A stretch of DNA of 46,330 nucleotides. Source: a virus. The notes under the pieces were generated by a model, which worked only from the letters and a program-made list of their open reading frames with translations, made no database searches and was not told the origin of the DNA. The translations under genes and the position numbers were made by a program. The stretch spans positions 1 to 46,330 of IMG/VR virus record IMGVR_UViG_3300006810_000082. The stretch is one strand, 5' to 3'. Shown in pieces: positions 17,509 through 27,935 of the stretch (the stretch's first letter is position 1; every line of letters begins with the position of its first letter).

Positions 17509-20500
17509 ATGAACGAGCAAGCATTAAAGGATTCTTACGAATTATTTAAACAGAAAGGTTATACTAAATCTTTTGATGAATATGTAAATCTTATAAACAC
17601 AAACCCTAACGCTTTAAATGATTCGTATTCCTTATTTAAAGAACAAGGGTACGGAAAGTCTATAGAGGAATTTTCAACTCTTGTTGGTGTAAAAAAAAAA
17701 GACGAGTCCGTTTCTATTGTTCAAGAGGACGTTACGGAATCCATTACACCGGAAGTTCAGGAAGAAGTTATCTCATCGGATGCTTCGTATCAAAGAGATG
17801 ATTCTATAACTGACAATGATTATCTTGTTGGTCTTAGTAATGGTTCTATAAAAACCAATGAAGGTAGTGTAGCTACCATTACAGAGGTTATTGCTGCAGC
17901 TAAAGAACAAGGCTACCCTCAAGAGGAAATAGACTCCCTAATGGTTGCCTCATCCTCTGACCCTACTGATTCAATAAGCGTATCTGATGTGTCTGTTCAA
18001 GAGGATAAACCTAATTGGAAAAAACAAATAGATGAGTTTGGTGAGTCAGCTTCTATATGGAATGACCCTAGTGCTGCGGGGGTATCAACCGAAGAAATAC
18101 GTGAGTATTACTTATCAACACAACAACCGGAGTCTGTTCCAACAGACTCTACACTAACAGAGCAGGAAGAGATTATCCCATCTGATGTTACCGAGACAAT
18201 AATTCCTAAAAAAAGAAAAGGTGTAAGATTAAATTTTGATGAAGATGGCAATGTAGTCGGAGAATCAACTCACTTAATGAAAAGAGAATTTATACCTGAA
18301 GAGGGGTGGGTTGCCTTTCCATCTTTATTTCAAGATGAAGACGGAGCGTGGATTGATATGTCTAATAAGCCTGATGATGAGTGGCATTCTATTTATAAGG
18401 AAGCTAAATCAAGAGGTGAGGTCTATAATTTTGGCACAGACAAGCAGGCTGCTATTGATTTCGCTGACAAGGGCTCTTGGAAATCAAAAACTTTATCAAA
18501 TCAAGAATCTACGATTACAACTCCTACTGCAGATGTAGTAGAGGAGGCTGTCGTTGAGCAAGCTCCAATCCCCACAGAATTAGACCAACAAATATACCAA
18601 GGAATATACGGCAGGGCTATAGAGCAGGGAGGTACCCCTGTACCTACTATAGAACAGTGGATGAGCACAAGAGAGTCTTCTGCTAAAGATGATAAATATG
18701 GTTACGTGGATGCTGAGGCTGACGTTTTTAGAACAATAGCTAACATACCAAAGACCTTGGAGGCATCTTATGATAAATCATTCCCGGGGTTTTTAGCTAG
18801 AATAATTTCTACTAGCGGTGGTGTTAGTGGCCCTATATCGGGACCTTCATATACAGGTAAGGACGAGCCTTTAATTCCTATTTCTGACGAATACGCTACC
18901 GAACCTATAATAAATATTACAGATTATAAGGAAGGAGATACCAATGAATATGTAACCGATATACTTTCTACTGTTCTAGATATTTTCTCTATGCCTAATG
19001 TTGGTATAGGAGGTGCTCTAACCAAAGTACTACCTAAGTTGCCAATGCTAGGTGTAGCTAAGTACGCTACCGATACTTTAGTTAAACTAGGGCTTAAACC
19101 TTCGGTAGCCTCAAAAGTAATTAAAAAGCAGTTACCTAAAGCTCTTGAAACTATAGATAAAGGGGGTTCTACATTTGCTTTATTTGAAACATCAAAAGAT
19201 TTTCAACGCCAAGTTCAAGAGTTAGGTGGTATGAGTGAAGTTGATTTTACTCAATCACCTGAAGCATTTGCAAAAGGATATGGCCTTGGAGCAGGTTTAG
19301 GATTAATAGGTCAGCTTGGTAGACAAATCCCTAAACTTACTGCTGCTTTAAGAACAGAAGGTAGGGCTGCTGTTGCTGAAAAAGGAGTGTCACAAGCATT
19401 GATTGATAGGGGTTTATCGGACTCTAGGATAATAGGTACGTTAGGCGAAACTATAGGTTTAGGTGGAGAGGTAGCTACCTTTGGTCTCATTAACGCAACA
19501 ACTCCAACCCTTGAGAATCCTGAAGGAGAGTTAACTGCAGAGTCTTTTTCTGAGGGAATGAGCGAGGCGTTAAAGTATATCATAGGTTTTAGGGCTGTTG
19601 GTTTAGCGAGCCGAGTAGCTAAAGGTCAGACTGCATTTAACAAGCAATACTCAGAATTTAATAAGGCAGAGAAAGAGCAGGCTTTTTCTTTGTTTACCGA
19701 AATAAATAATAAGATTAAAAGCGGTGAGTTAACCGAGCAAAGTGCTAGCGAATATTTAAAAAATAAGATAGACGTAAAGATTACGCCTAAACAAATTAAA
19801 GAAAAAATTAAAAGTGGAGAGATAACTGAAGCTAATGCTGCAGAATATTTTTCAAAACAAGAAGTTAAATCTAGCTTACCTATAACCCTTATTGATAAGG
19901 TTCTTCAGGAAATATCAGGGATGAAGAGTAACCTTTCTAGAAAGGATGTGTTTAATAAAGTTTTCGAAATTGAAGCTCAAGCAAAAACTGATGGTACATA
20001 TAGAATCAATACTTACTCTAAGGATGGACTGCTATTAACTACCGCAAATGTTAAAGGACCTGCAGAGGTTAGTGGCTTTATAAATAAATTCAAAAAGGTT
20101 CAAGCTAATGAAATAGAGAAAGCTAATAATGGTCAAGGTAATTACCCTGTAAATAATAAAGTTTCTTACACGATTAACCCTGTACCTTTATTAGAATCTA
20201 AACAGACCACTACAACTGTAGATGGTGATGATATTACTACTACAACTAATATAGTTACAGAAGAATACGCCGCTCAAAAATTAATTGAGGAGGGCGTTCA
20301 GAACGCAACGCCTGAAGAGGTAAAACAAAAGCAACAAGAACTTTTAAAAGAACAAGCCAATGCCATTCAAGAGCCAAGCACAGAGACGGTGGATGTACAA
20401 GAACAAACCGGAGATAGCCAAACAGTGGGAGAGGGAGACACCGAAGTCAGCGAACTTACCACAGAGACTACACAAGAAGTTCAAGAATCTGATGTCGACA

Positions 20501-23500
20501 CGAAGACTGAGGTAACTATTGAAGGAGCTTATGATGAGTATGGTGATATTGATTATGAGGCTGCAAGTGAGGTTGATGCTATTGCAAAGAAAAGAGATTT
20601 AGGAATTACAAGTGACAGAGAGATAGCGTCTATCGCTAGAGATTCTGAAGGAAATATTATTGGAGGGGCTTACACTTCATACGATAACACATCAGGAGAG
20701 TATACTTTTGATGTTGTAGTTGATGAGAGGTTTGATGGTAAAGGTGTCGGCTCTAAGCTCCTTAACGAAGTTATAGAGATTCCTTTTGAGATTCAAGATA
20801 TGAATCCCGATGCTAAGGTAGTAGTTGATGTAGTAAACCCTCAGATGCAATCAATGCTTGAGGCTAGAGGATTTGAAGTTATAGAGAAGACAGGGCCAAA
20901 CAGAGTTAAAATGTCTCCTAAATTAGAAGTTCAAGAATCTGATGTCAGCCCGGAAGTCCAAGCTGAGATAGATGCAATTGAGGCAGATGAAAGAATAGAC
21001 TTATCAGAGCTTGATGCAATAACTCCAACGGAGGAACCTAACTCTAACCTTGAGAGAATACAGGAGTTTTATGATGGTGAAATTGAAGGTATTCAAGAAG
21101 AAATTACTCTAGAGCAAGGCAATACCAAGGAAGGTATAGCTGAGATAAAGTCTAAGATTGCTGATGTAAGAAAGGATAAATCCTTATCAAAGGATGAAAG
21201 GTTTGAAGCTATAGAGGATTTAAAAGCTGAGCTTGAAGACTTTAAGCAGGAGCAAAGAGATGTAATTAGCACGTACAAGGACGATATAAGAGTCGCTAAG
21301 GCTGAGATGAAGGCTGATATTAAGGAAGCGAAGAAGTCAACTCCTGAGTTTAGATTGAAGAGTGCAGATGAAACGCAGGTTGATGCTATAGAGTCAGCTA
21401 AAGTTACGGATGTTATAAATGAAATAGAGTCACCTAATAAAGAAGTTCAATTAGCTTTTCAATCCTCTAGTTCTATAAGTGTAGATGGATTAAATAAAAG
21501 AACGGACACACCTTTAAATTCTACGACACTTAAGGTTGTAGATGGTATACCAACCATATTCACTATTACAGACCAACTCACTACAGGTAATACAGTTAAT
21601 CCTGAGACGGGAAATACTATAGACAACCTCAAGGGTGCTGTTGGTTTTAATGGTACTAAAGGTCACGAGAATTTTGCTTGGGCTAACTTAGGGGTAAATG
21701 AAGGTAACGCTATAATATCAAAAGCTGTTAAAGTAGCTGAAGACAATCCATCTATTTTTGAGAAATGGTGGAAAGAAAACCCTGAGTACAATGGATTAGT
21801 TCCAATGAATGTAGTTAAGATGGGCGAGGGTGCTATGATATCTAATGAAGCTACATTTAGAGTTTTAGCTGACAATATAAGTACACTTCCTACCAAAAAC
21901 AGAAAGGCTGCTTTATCTGCTTTAAAGAGGGAGGTAAAATCAGAAATTAAAAAGTTAAGCTCTATAAATAAACCAACTAGTAATAATAAAAAAGATTTAA
22001 GTCTTTATCGTAAAATACAATCTGAAATTTCTAATGTAAAGGCAACATCTATAGAGCAAGTTTTATCTAATAAGTTTATTGATAATCTTTCTTTAGCCGC
22101 AAGAGTTTTGTTAAGCAACAAGATTACGTATGGTAGTGTAGGTGAGCCGGGCTTAAAAACCAAAACACCGGGCACGCCTAATAAAACTGTAACCAAAGCA
22201 TTATTAGAAGGTCAACCAAAAGAGTCTAGACGTAAATTAAACTTAGGTTTTATAACGGATGTTATAACGGACCCTGAATTACGAAACGTACCTATAGGCA
22301 ATATAGTTGCTTTAGTTGGGGTTGATGTTTTAAATCCTCAAGTATTAGAAACTACACACCCAAATTATAAATACGGAGTAAAAGGTAAATCTATTGGGGT
22401 TTTAGAAAACCCCGTACCTATGGAGAAGGCTTACCCAAAAACTTACGAGAAAAGTTTTAAAGTACTCATAGACAAAGAGTCTAAAGGAATGAAAGCGTCA
22501 GGCCCTACTATAATCGCACAGCAATCAGGAGTCGGAATGGGTATAGCATCACTTGATTACGTTGGTGCAATGACAAGTTCTAATTCTGAGAATGTAAATA
22601 AACTTGTTTCATTTTTAAATGAATCATTCCCAAGTGTAACATTATCTGTAGACTCAAAAAAGTTTAATGACATAATGAATACTGAGGGAGTTAAGAAGTA
22701 TTTAAAAGGTGATGAGGTTGTTTATGGAGTAACAGTTAACGGTGATGTGTACGTAAACCCTGAAGTTCACAACTCAGAATCAGCCTTATTTAATACGGCT
22801 ATTCACGAGATGGGTCATATATGGACTGACTACCTCCAAACAACTAAGAAGGGTAGAGAGATGTACGCTAAAGGTGTTGAGCTTGTAAAAGAAACCGATA
22901 CGTACAGAGAGCAGTTAGAGATATTTAATGGAGATGAAGCTAAGGCAGCAAATGAAGCATTAGCTATCCTTATAGGTAATAAAGGGGAGACTATAACAGA
23001 TGGAGCTACAAACAGTAAATTTAAAGAGTGGTTACTTGGTTTATGGAATTACATTAAGAAACAATTCAAACAATTTAAAGACTTAACAAGTAAAGAAATT
23101 CAAGACTTAACTCTTGACCAATTTTTAGGTACAGCTTTACGTGATATACTTAGTGGTAAACCAATAAAGCTCACGCCTAAACAACGTGCAGCTATGAAGG
23201 CTGATGTTGCGTTTAGAAAAATGTCTCCGTCTAATAAAGTAGTTATAGAGAAAGTTGTAAAAAACTTAAGAAGCATTGGGTATTCCGAGGTTGGTATATC
23301 TGAGCTATTAAAAGCAAAAGGCTTTAACTCTAGAGTCATAAGTGAAATTATGGCTAAAGTAAAGAAAGTTAAGAAAGAATTTAAACCTGATGTGTATATA
23401 AAAGAAGCTAGGGAAGCAAACTTTACTGACGAGCGAATAATGAACTACCTTACTAATAAGAAAGGTATTAATGTAAAAGATGTTAAAGAAATGCTATCTA

Positions 23501-26500
23501 TTGATGGACTTCCTAATTCTTTTGCAAATATAAAAGGTGGGGCAAAAGCAGGTTTAAAGCTATTTAAAAGAGTTAACACTTTTAGAAATAATTTAATATC
23601 TAAAAATAAAGCCACAAAAAAGAATAAGTTATCTGAAGCTCAAATAACAGATAAAATAATTCAGTTTTTAGAGAAGCAACCCGAGTATAAAAATGAATCT
23701 GAAGGTAAAATAGATTTATCAACCACTCAAGCTAAAATGATTACTGAGTTTCAAAGAATGAATACTCTTAGGCAAACTCAAGCTATGAGGGCTAAACTAG
23801 CAACGGCTAGAAGGGATATAAAGCAAAGAGCTAAAGGTGCTAAAGACGTAAAGACCACTCAAGATATACTTAAATCATTTATAAGGAAGACTATTCCTGT
23901 CAATCAATACACAAAAACTGATGTATTAAGTCTTATAAATAAAATAACAAAAGCGGAAAAGGCTTCAATAGATAATTTAATAAACGAGGTCTTTGAGTTT
24001 GCTATCGCTAAAAATGTAAAAACCCTTAATAGTGATATAAAAGATATATTAAATATTAAAACAGAAGAGCTTCAGTCAGGAAGACTTAAAGGTGTTAAAG
24101 TTGATAGTGATACAGCTAAATTAATTAAATTAATCAATAAGAGTGTACTAACTAGCAAGAGCACTGCTGATGAAATTGAAGCATCTAATGAGATTGAGCG
24201 AAAAAAAATAAACGAATTATCCGAAAAACCTAAAGAAAATATTTCAGAGATTATGGCTAGGACTTCTTTGATTGGTATTAACAATTCTTTATTAATGGAT
24301 AATAACGACCCATCAAAAGTAGATGCTTTAGATGTGGCTCTTGAAAATTTAGAGGCTTTAGTTAAAAAAGGTAAGAGTGAATTAGCTGTCTTGATAGAAG
24401 CTCAAAAGACTGAATATAACAAGCAATTTGAAGAAGCCTACCTTGATATAACAGGGCAAGAGATAGATATGTCTAATCCTGATTCTGCAAACTTACTCAA
24501 TCAAGCTAAGCGTGATATAGCTTCTAAAGAGAATAAAAAAAATGTACAAAAGAAACTTAGTGGTTTTGTTAATACTATTCTAGGAGGGACAAGAGACTTC
24601 TTTTATAGCGCAGAAGCACTTCAAGGTTTGATGGATGCTGTATCTAAAATGCCGGGAGAATTATTTGGCGGTAAAATGCAAGAGTTGGTTACCGATAAAA
24701 TTGATGCCTCGACTAGAAGGTTTAAGGAAAGAAGATTAATGTATAACGAAGTCTTGACAAATAAGTTTAAGGATATATATGGGAAAAAATGGAAGTCTAT
24801 GGTTCGTTCCAATGCAATGCCAACAACCCTTATAGAATCTATAGATATGATTTACAGTCAAAACCAATTATATTATTTATATAATCAATTTAAGGACCCT
24901 GCAAACCTACCTGCATTTAAGAGAATGTGGGGGTCTGAAGCTATAAATAAAAAGGATAGTACTGAAGAAAAGAAAAGAAAAAATTCTATAAATAAATCTG
25001 ACACTGAAAGAGTTGCAAAAGAAATAGAATCTAAATTAGACCCTAAGGTAAAAGAGTTTGCTGATTGGCAAGTTAATGAGTATTTTCCAAGTCTTTACGA
25101 GTATTACAATTCGATATATAAAAAAATATACCGAACCGATATGCCTTGGAATGAGTTTTATGCAGGAAGAATATATAGAGATAAGGATATTCCCGAGGCG
25201 ATAGATTTGTTAGGGACAAACTCAATTATACAAACAAGCGTAGGTGGTTCATCAACAAAGTCTAGAATAAACAACACGAAAGAGATTATGGCTATGGATG
25301 GTACTGACGCTCTAATGACGTACCTGAATGATATGGAATTTTTTGCAGCTTATGCTGAAAGTGTTAGGGATATAAATAAAATATTTACAAACCCAAACAT
25401 AAAAGCAGCTATTGAATCTAACCACGGTAAAGCACTCTATACTTTAATACAGGACAGGATACAGCAAGTAGCTAATCAAGGCACAAAAAGTCCTGAGTTA
25501 AGTAAGTTTATAAATCGTATGAATAACGTATTTATAACCACTAGAGTTGCTCTATCTCCTGTCATATTCTTAAAGCAAATGACCTCTGCTATTACATACT
25601 CATCTGAAATTGGATTTAAAAACTATACTAAGTATTCAGTTAAAAATAAATCTAAAATGATTGAAGTATTTAAAGAAATTAAGAATAATTCTGTTTATAT
25701 GAAAAACAGAGGGGCTACTAATATTATGAGAGTAATTGAAAGTTACAGCGACTCTGCTATGAAAAAGTTTGTTCCTAATGAAACTAAAGATTTTTTTATA
25801 GATGCTATGATGTTCTTTGTTAGAACAGGTGATAAAGGGGCTATATATATTGGTGGTATGCCTTTGTATTCCTACTATAAAGCAAAGTTTAAAGATGAAA
25901 ATCCTAACTCCACAGAGCAGGAAGCTATTGATTACGCTATACTTAAATTCGAAAAGGCTACAAAAACAACTCAACAATCTGAGGATATTCAAGATAAGGA
26001 TTACTTTCAAACAGGAGATGCTATAGTTAGAGGCTTAAACGCTTTTAAGACAACTCCCAAGCAGTACCTTAGAAGAGAAATAATGGCTATTAGAAACTTA
26101 TATAGAAAGGCTAAGTCAAGAGATAAAAATGCAGGTAAAGGGACTCTTTATGAAAATGTAAGAGAATTTACTATGTTTCATATGATTATGCCTGCTTTCT
26201 TTCAATGGGTTTCAGCAGGCCTTCCCGGAGTTCTAACCGATTGGGATGATGAGGATGACCAAGATATGATAAGAGCTATGCTTATAGGAAACTTAAATGC
26301 TTTATTTATTCTAGGTGAAGTCATTGGAGGGTTAGGTGATTTAGCTACAGGTAAACCTTGGGCTTCAGACATAGGGAAACAAGTAGGTATACTTGAATTA
26401 TCAGGCTCAATAATTAAGAAGATTCAAAGAGCCAACCAACTTAAAGACCCCGAGAAAAAAGCTCAAGCACAAAAAGAATTGTACGCAGAGATGCTTACTT

Positions 26501-26667
26501 TAATGAAAATACCTGCACCTCAACTACTTAGAATGACTCAAAACGCTGAGAAAATTTCAAGTGAAGAAATGGATTCGGGAGAGCTAATACTTAGGCTTCT
26601 TAACTATTCTGAATACGTAATCAAAGGTAGAGGTAAAAATAAAAAAAAAGGAAAAGGGGATGACTAA
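17509..26667 (+). CDS. Giant polyvalent virion/ejection protein with GNAT and HEMGH metalloprotease motifs
   Basis: A 3052-residue protein. Visible parts in order: two 30-residue repeats at 1-65 (DSYELFKQKGYTKSFDEYV, DSYSLFKEQGYGKSIEEF); a domain at about 240-325 with AFPSLFQDEDGAWIDM and YNFGTDKQAAIDFADKGSW, known from large phage polyvalent proteins; two KIKSGE-x-TE repeats near 740-790; a GNAT domain near 1020-1135 with RFDGKGVG at 1074-1081; a long coiled coil near 1180-1300; a polyvalent-type domain near 1310-1500; a zinc peptidase site H1766-E-M-G-H1770 with E1816 as a possible third ligand; long helical Lys-rich regions; and a C-terminal part with two likely membrane segments (MFHMIMPAFFQWVSAGLPGV, MLIGNLNALFILGEVIGGLG). 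Known biology: such proteins are packaged and ejected ahead of DNA. Inference: it forms a channel and delivers enzymatic domains. Confidence 0.8.
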   Translation: MNEQALKDSYELFKQKGYTKSFDEYVNLINTNPNALNDSYSLFKEQGYGKSIEEFSTLVGVKKKDESVSIVQEDVTESITPEVQEEVISSDASYQRDDSITDNDYLVGLSNGSIKTNEGSVATITEVIAAAKEQGYPQEEIDSLMVASSSDPTDSISVSDVSVQEDKPNWKKQIDEFGESASIWNDPSAAGVSTEEIREYYLSTQQPESVPTDSTLTEQEEIIPSDVTETIIPKKRKGVRLNFDEDGNVVGESTHLMKREFIPEEGWVAFPSLFQDEDGAWIDMSNKPDDEWHSIYKEAKSRGEVYNFGTDKQAAIDFADKGSWKSKTLSNQESTITTPTADVVEEAVVEQAPIPTELDQQIYQGIYGRAIEQGGTPVPTIEQWMSTRESSAKDDKYGYVDAEADVFRTIANIPKTLEASYDKSFPGFLARIISTSGGVSGPISGPSYTGKDEPLIPISDEYATEPIINITDYKEGDTNEYVTDILSTVLDIFSMPNVGIGGALTKVLPKLPMLGVAKYATDTLVKLGLKPSVASKVIKKQLPKALETIDKGGSTFALFETSKDFQRQVQELGGMSEVDFTQSPEAFAKGYGLGAGLGLIGQLGRQIPKLTAALRTEGRAAVAEKGVSQALIDRGLSDSRIIGTLGETIGLGGEVATFGLINATTPTLENPEGELTAESFSEGMSEALKYIIGFRAVGLASRVAKGQTAFNKQYSEFNKAEKEQAFSLFTEINNKIKSGELTEQSASEYLKNKIDVKITPKQIKEKIKSGEITEANAAEYFSKQEVKSSLPITLIDKVLQEISGMKSNLSRKDVFNKVFEIEAQAKTDGTYRINTYSKDGLLLTTANVKGPAEVSGFINKFKKVQANEIEKANNGQGNYPVNNKVSYTINPVPLLESKQTTTTVDGDDITTTTNIVTEEYAAQKLIEEGVQNATPEEVKQKQQELLKEQANAIQEPSTETVDVQEQTGDSQTVGEGDTEVSELTTETTQEVQESDVDTKTEVTIEGAYDEYGDIDYEAASEVDAIAKKRDLGITSDREIASIARDSEGNIIGGAYTSYDNTSGEYTFDVVVDERFDGKGVGSKLLNEVIEIPFEIQDMNPDAKVVVDVVNPQMQSMLEARGFEVIEKTGPNRVKMSPKLEVQESDVSPEVQAEIDAIEADERIDLSELDAITPTEEPNSNLERIQEFYDGEIEGIQEEITLEQGNTKEGIAEIKSKIADVRKDKSLSKDERFEAIEDLKAELEDFKQEQRDVISTYKDDIRVAKAEMKADIKEAKKSTPEFRLKSADETQVDAIESAKVTDVINEIESPNKEVQLAFQSSSSISVDGLNKRTDTPLNSTTLKVVDGIPTIFTITDQLTTGNTVNPETGNTIDNLKGAVGFNGTKGHENFAWANLGVNEGNAIISKAVKVAEDNPSIFEKWWKENPEYNGLVPMNVVKMGEGAMISNEATFRVLADNISTLPTKNRKAALSALKREVKSEIKKLSSINKPTSNNKKDLSLYRKIQSEISNVKATSIEQVLSNKFIDNLSLAARVLLSNKITYGSVGEPGLKTKTPGTPNKTVTKALLEGQPKESRRKLNLGFITDVITDPELRNVPIGNIVALVGVDVLNPQVLETTHPNYKYGVKGKSIGVLENPVPMEKAYPKTYEKSFKVLIDKESKGMKASGPTIIAQQSGVGMGIASLDYVGAMTSSNSENVNKLVSFLNESFPSVTLSVDSKKFNDIMNTEGVKKYLKGDEVVYGVTVNGDVYVNPEVHNSESALFNTAIHEMGHIWTDYLQTTKKGREMYAKGVELVKETDTYREQLEIFNGDEAKAANEALAILIGNKGETITDGATNSKFKEWLLGLWNYIKKQFKQFKDLTSKEIQDLTLDQFLGTALRDILSGKPIKLTPKQRAAMKADVAFRKMSPSNKVVIEKVVKNLRSIGYSEVGISELLKAKGFNSRVISEIMAKVKKVKKEFKPDVYIKEAREANFTDERIMNYLTNKKGINVKDVKEMLSIDGLPNSFANIKGGAKAGLKLFKRVNTFRNNLISKNKATKKNKLSEAQITDKIIQFLEKQPEYKNESEGKIDLSTTQAKMITEFQRMNTLRQTQAMRAKLATARRDIKQRAKGAKDVKTTQDILKSFIRKTIPVNQYTKTDVLSLINKITKAEKASIDNLINEVFEFAIAKNVKTLNSDIKDILNIKTEELQSGRLKGVKVDSDTAKLIKLINKSVLTSKSTADEIEASNEIERKKINELSEKPKENISEIMARTSLIGINNSLLMDNNDPSKVDALDVALENLEALVKKGKSELAVLIEAQKTEYNKQFEEAYLDITGQEIDMSNPDSANLLNQAKRDIASKENKKNVQKKLSGFVNTILGGTRDFFYSAEALQGLMDAVSKMPGELFGGKMQELVTDKIDASTRRFKERRLMYNEVLTNKFKDIYGKKWKSMVRSNAMPTTLIESIDMIYSQNQLYYLYNQFKDPANLPAFKRMWGSEAINKKDSTEEKKRKNSINKSDTERVAKEIESKLDPKVKEFADWQVNEYFPSLYEYYNSIYKKIYRTDMPWNEFYAGRIYRDKDIPEAIDLLGTNSIIQTSVGGSSTKSRINNTKEIMAMDGTDALMTYLNDMEFFAAYAESVRDINKIFTNPNIKAAIESNHGKALYTLIQDRIQQVANQGTKSPELSKFINRMNNVFITTRVALSPVIFLKQMTSAITYSSEIGFKNYTKYSVKNKSKMIEVFKEIKNNSVYMKNRGATNIMRVIESYSDSAMKKFVPNETKDFFIDAMMFFVRTGDKGAIYIGGMPLYSYYKAKFKDENPNSTEQEAIDYAILKFEKATKTTQQSEDIQDKDYFQTGDAIVRGLNAFKTTPKQYLRREIMAIRNLYRKAKSRDKNAGKGTLYENVREFTMFHMIMPAFFQWVSAGLPGVLTDWDDEDDQDMIRAMLIGNLNALFILGEVIGGLGDLATGKPWASDIGKQVGILELSGSIIKKIQRANQLKDPEKKAQAQKELYAEMLTLMKIPAPQLLRMTQNAEKISSEEMDSGELILRLLNYSEYVIKGRGKNKKKGKGDD
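18131..18148 (+). repeat. Palindrome copy inside the giant gene
   Basis: AGTCTGTTCCAACAGACT, identical to the dispersed family except for the two central bases. It is read in frame as ESVPTDS, in a linker rich in acidic and Thr/Pro residues where an insertion would be tolerated. Confidence 0.85.
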
Positions 26668-26770
26668 GTCTGAATTAAAGAAATTTGACCCTGAGTTGTA
26701 TGATATTATGTACAACTCAGAATTTAATGCAGAAATGAAAGCTCTAACAAAACAACTTGAAGATTTTTAA
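26660..26770 (+). CDS. 36-residue hypothetical protein
   Basis: ATG at 26660 overlaps the end of the giant gene (GATGACTAA). The peptide MTKSELKKFDPELYDIMYN continues to SEFNAEMKALTKQLEDF. It is charged and probably one or two helices. Overlap with the upstream stop suggests coupled translation. It is the last plus-strand gene of the virion module. Function unknown. The overlap and sensible composition support it only moderately. Confidence 0.5.
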   Translation: MTKSELKKFDPELYDIMYNSEFNAEMKALTKQLEDF

Positions 26771-26777
26771 TGTAAGC

Positions 26778-26810
26778 AAAAAAAAAGAGAGTCTGTTCGA
26801 ACAGACTCTC
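26778..26810 (-). terminator. Leftward intrinsic terminator at the convergence of the two modules
   Basis: The palindrome at 26790-26807 is extended by GAG/CTC to a 10-pair stem. Read on the minus strand it is followed by nine U residues (A run at 26778-26786 on the plus strand). It ends the leftward replication operon. In the plus direction there is no U tract, though the hairpin could slow polymerase there too. Confidence 0.8.
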
Positions 26811-26877
26811 CAATACAACCGAGCAAGTAACACTCAATTATTTAGCACAATAGTCATAGCAAATATAACAATACTTC

Positions 26878-26970
26878 CTATATAAAATAACATATAGTGT
26901 AAATAATTATTGCACTAACTACTGCCGCAAAGACAAACTCTTTTATGTCAGGTGTTTCAGAATCGTACAT
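26878..26970 (-). CDS. 30-residue single-span membrane peptide
   Basis: The ATG at 26970 overlaps the end of the upstream nuclease gene (ATGTACGATTCTGA). The product is MYDSETPDIKEF followed by a hydrophobic segment VFAAVVSAIIIYTICYFI. One transmembrane helix fills most of the protein, with the acidic N-terminus presumably outside the membrane core. It is the last gene of the leftward operon. Size and topology would fit a small membrane effector; nothing more can be claimed. Confidence 0.5.
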   Translation of the reverse strand: MYDSETPDIKEFVFAAVVSAIIIYTICYFI

Positions 26971-27367
26971 ACTTAAATCCTTTTTGTTGGCTATAATAAA
27001 TCATTAACTCCTCGTCATTAACTGAGTGTGCTCTTGGCTTTCTACCACCCCACCTAACATCGCCTTGTATCTCTGAAACCTTAGCGTAGATAATACCATC
27101 CTCACACGCCCATATCATTACAGGATTCAGTCTCTTGTCGCATAGCTTAACAATCTTACGTGCTGCAACAGGCAAAGGATAAGCCTCTTTAAGAGGTCTT
27201 AGTCTTCCTTTAACCTCAACATAAGCAATGAGTTCATCTGCGCTATTAAACACTCTGTAATCAATATCATTCGGGCCTAGCTTCTTAAAGCTACCACCGA
27301 AAATATCTACAAACTTTTGTATAGCTTGCTGCTCTCTTGTTAAGTCCACCTCAGATTCAAACCTCAT
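26957..27367 (-). CDS. PD-(D/E)XK-type nuclease-like protein
   Basis: A 136-residue protein starting at the ATG at 27367 (MRFESEVDLTREQQ); the frame opens earlier at a GTG, but the ATG overlaps the preceding stop in the usual way. Residues 33-53 (PNDIDYRVF, then ELIAYVEVKGR) carry the D ... ExK signature of PD-(D/E)XK nucleases, with E51 and K53. It is predicted to be a small DNA nuclease or a host-takeover or resolvase-like enzyme. The length fits the minimal fold. This is one of three proteins with this signature in the replication module. Confidence 0.65.
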   Translation of the reverse strand: MRFESEVDLTREQQAIQKFVDIFGGSFKKLGPNDIDYRVFNSADELIAYVEVKGRLRPLKEAYPLPVAARKIVKLCDKRLNPVMIWACEDGIIYAKVSEIQGDVRWGGRKPRAHSVNDEELMIYYSQQKGFKYVRF

Positions 27368-27749
27368 AGTGATGTTCTGCGTGACATCTAGCACATAGTA
27401 CCTGACACTTTTTTATTTCCTTTACTATTCTCTTTAACGATAAACCATTACACACACCTTCCGATACTGCAAACTCTTTATTGTCATCCGTGTGATGAAA
27501 CTGTAAAGCCTTTACATTAAAAGATTTGTGAGTCTTCTTAGAGTATCCACACTTAAAACACTCTAGACTTTGCTTGTACTCTTCAAACCAAACCTTCAGC
27601 TTATGTTTGTAGTTATACTTAGTTGTGTTGTAGCAAATCTTACATCGCCTTCTATAGTACTGCTTACCATTCTTAACACCGGCAGACCAATAATAACTTA
27701 ATGGTTTCTGCTCTTTGCAATCGCTACATTCTTGAGTCTTAGATGTCAT
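27357..27749 (-). CDS. HNH endonuclease with two zinc knuckles
   Basis: A 130-residue protein. It has an N-terminal zinc site (C8-x2-C11 and C36-x2-C39) and a second site formed by C64-x2-C67 with C119-x2-C122. The HNH core has H85-H86 in the QFHHTDDN strand and H123 or H126-H127 near the C-terminus (CARCHAEHH). This is the layout of HNH nucleases with a treble-clef zinc site. It is a stand-alone gene, so it could be a homing-type nuclease or a packaging/recombination nuclease. It overlaps both neighbours by about 11 bases. Confidence 0.75.
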   Translation of the reverse strand: MTSKTQECSDCKEQKPLSYYWSAGVKNGKQYYRRRCKICYNTTKYNYKHKLKVWFEEYKQSLECFKCGYSKKTHKSFNVKALQFHHTDDNKEFAVSEGVCNGLSLKRIVKEIKKCQVLCARCHAEHHYEV

Positions 27750-27930
27750 CCTGTAAGGATTCTAAAACCGATGAGAGCTTTTTAATTAAACGCTTTATCT
27801 CAGCTTTTGATTGCTTATGCTCTCTATCAATAAGGGATTCGTATATGTTATTAGTAGAGTCGTGTATCTCCTTCATCAGTAAATTGATGTGCGTTATTCT
27901 TGACTTGTGGAGATTAGACTTCTGTGACAT
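27739..27930 (-). CDS. 63-residue helical protein of unknown function
   Basis: MSQKSNLHKSRITHINLLMK continues into a Lys/Ser/Leu-rich amphipathic helix (KQSKAEIKRLIKKLSSVLE). It is probably a coiled coil. It overlaps the HNH gene by 11 bases and follows the previous gene by 5 bases, so it is co-translated in the operon. No family recognised. Confidence 0.55.
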   Translation of the reverse strand: MSQKSNLHKSRITHINLLMKEIHDSTNNIYESLIDREHKQSKAEIKRLIKKLSSVLESLQDDI

Positions 27931-27935
27931 TACTC

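Noticed and set aside
25636-26010. A 124-codon minus-strand frame inside the giant gene
   Set aside because: It is antisense to a clearly coding frame, and its Ile/Phe/Ser-rich composition is that of a shadow of AT-rich coding DNA.
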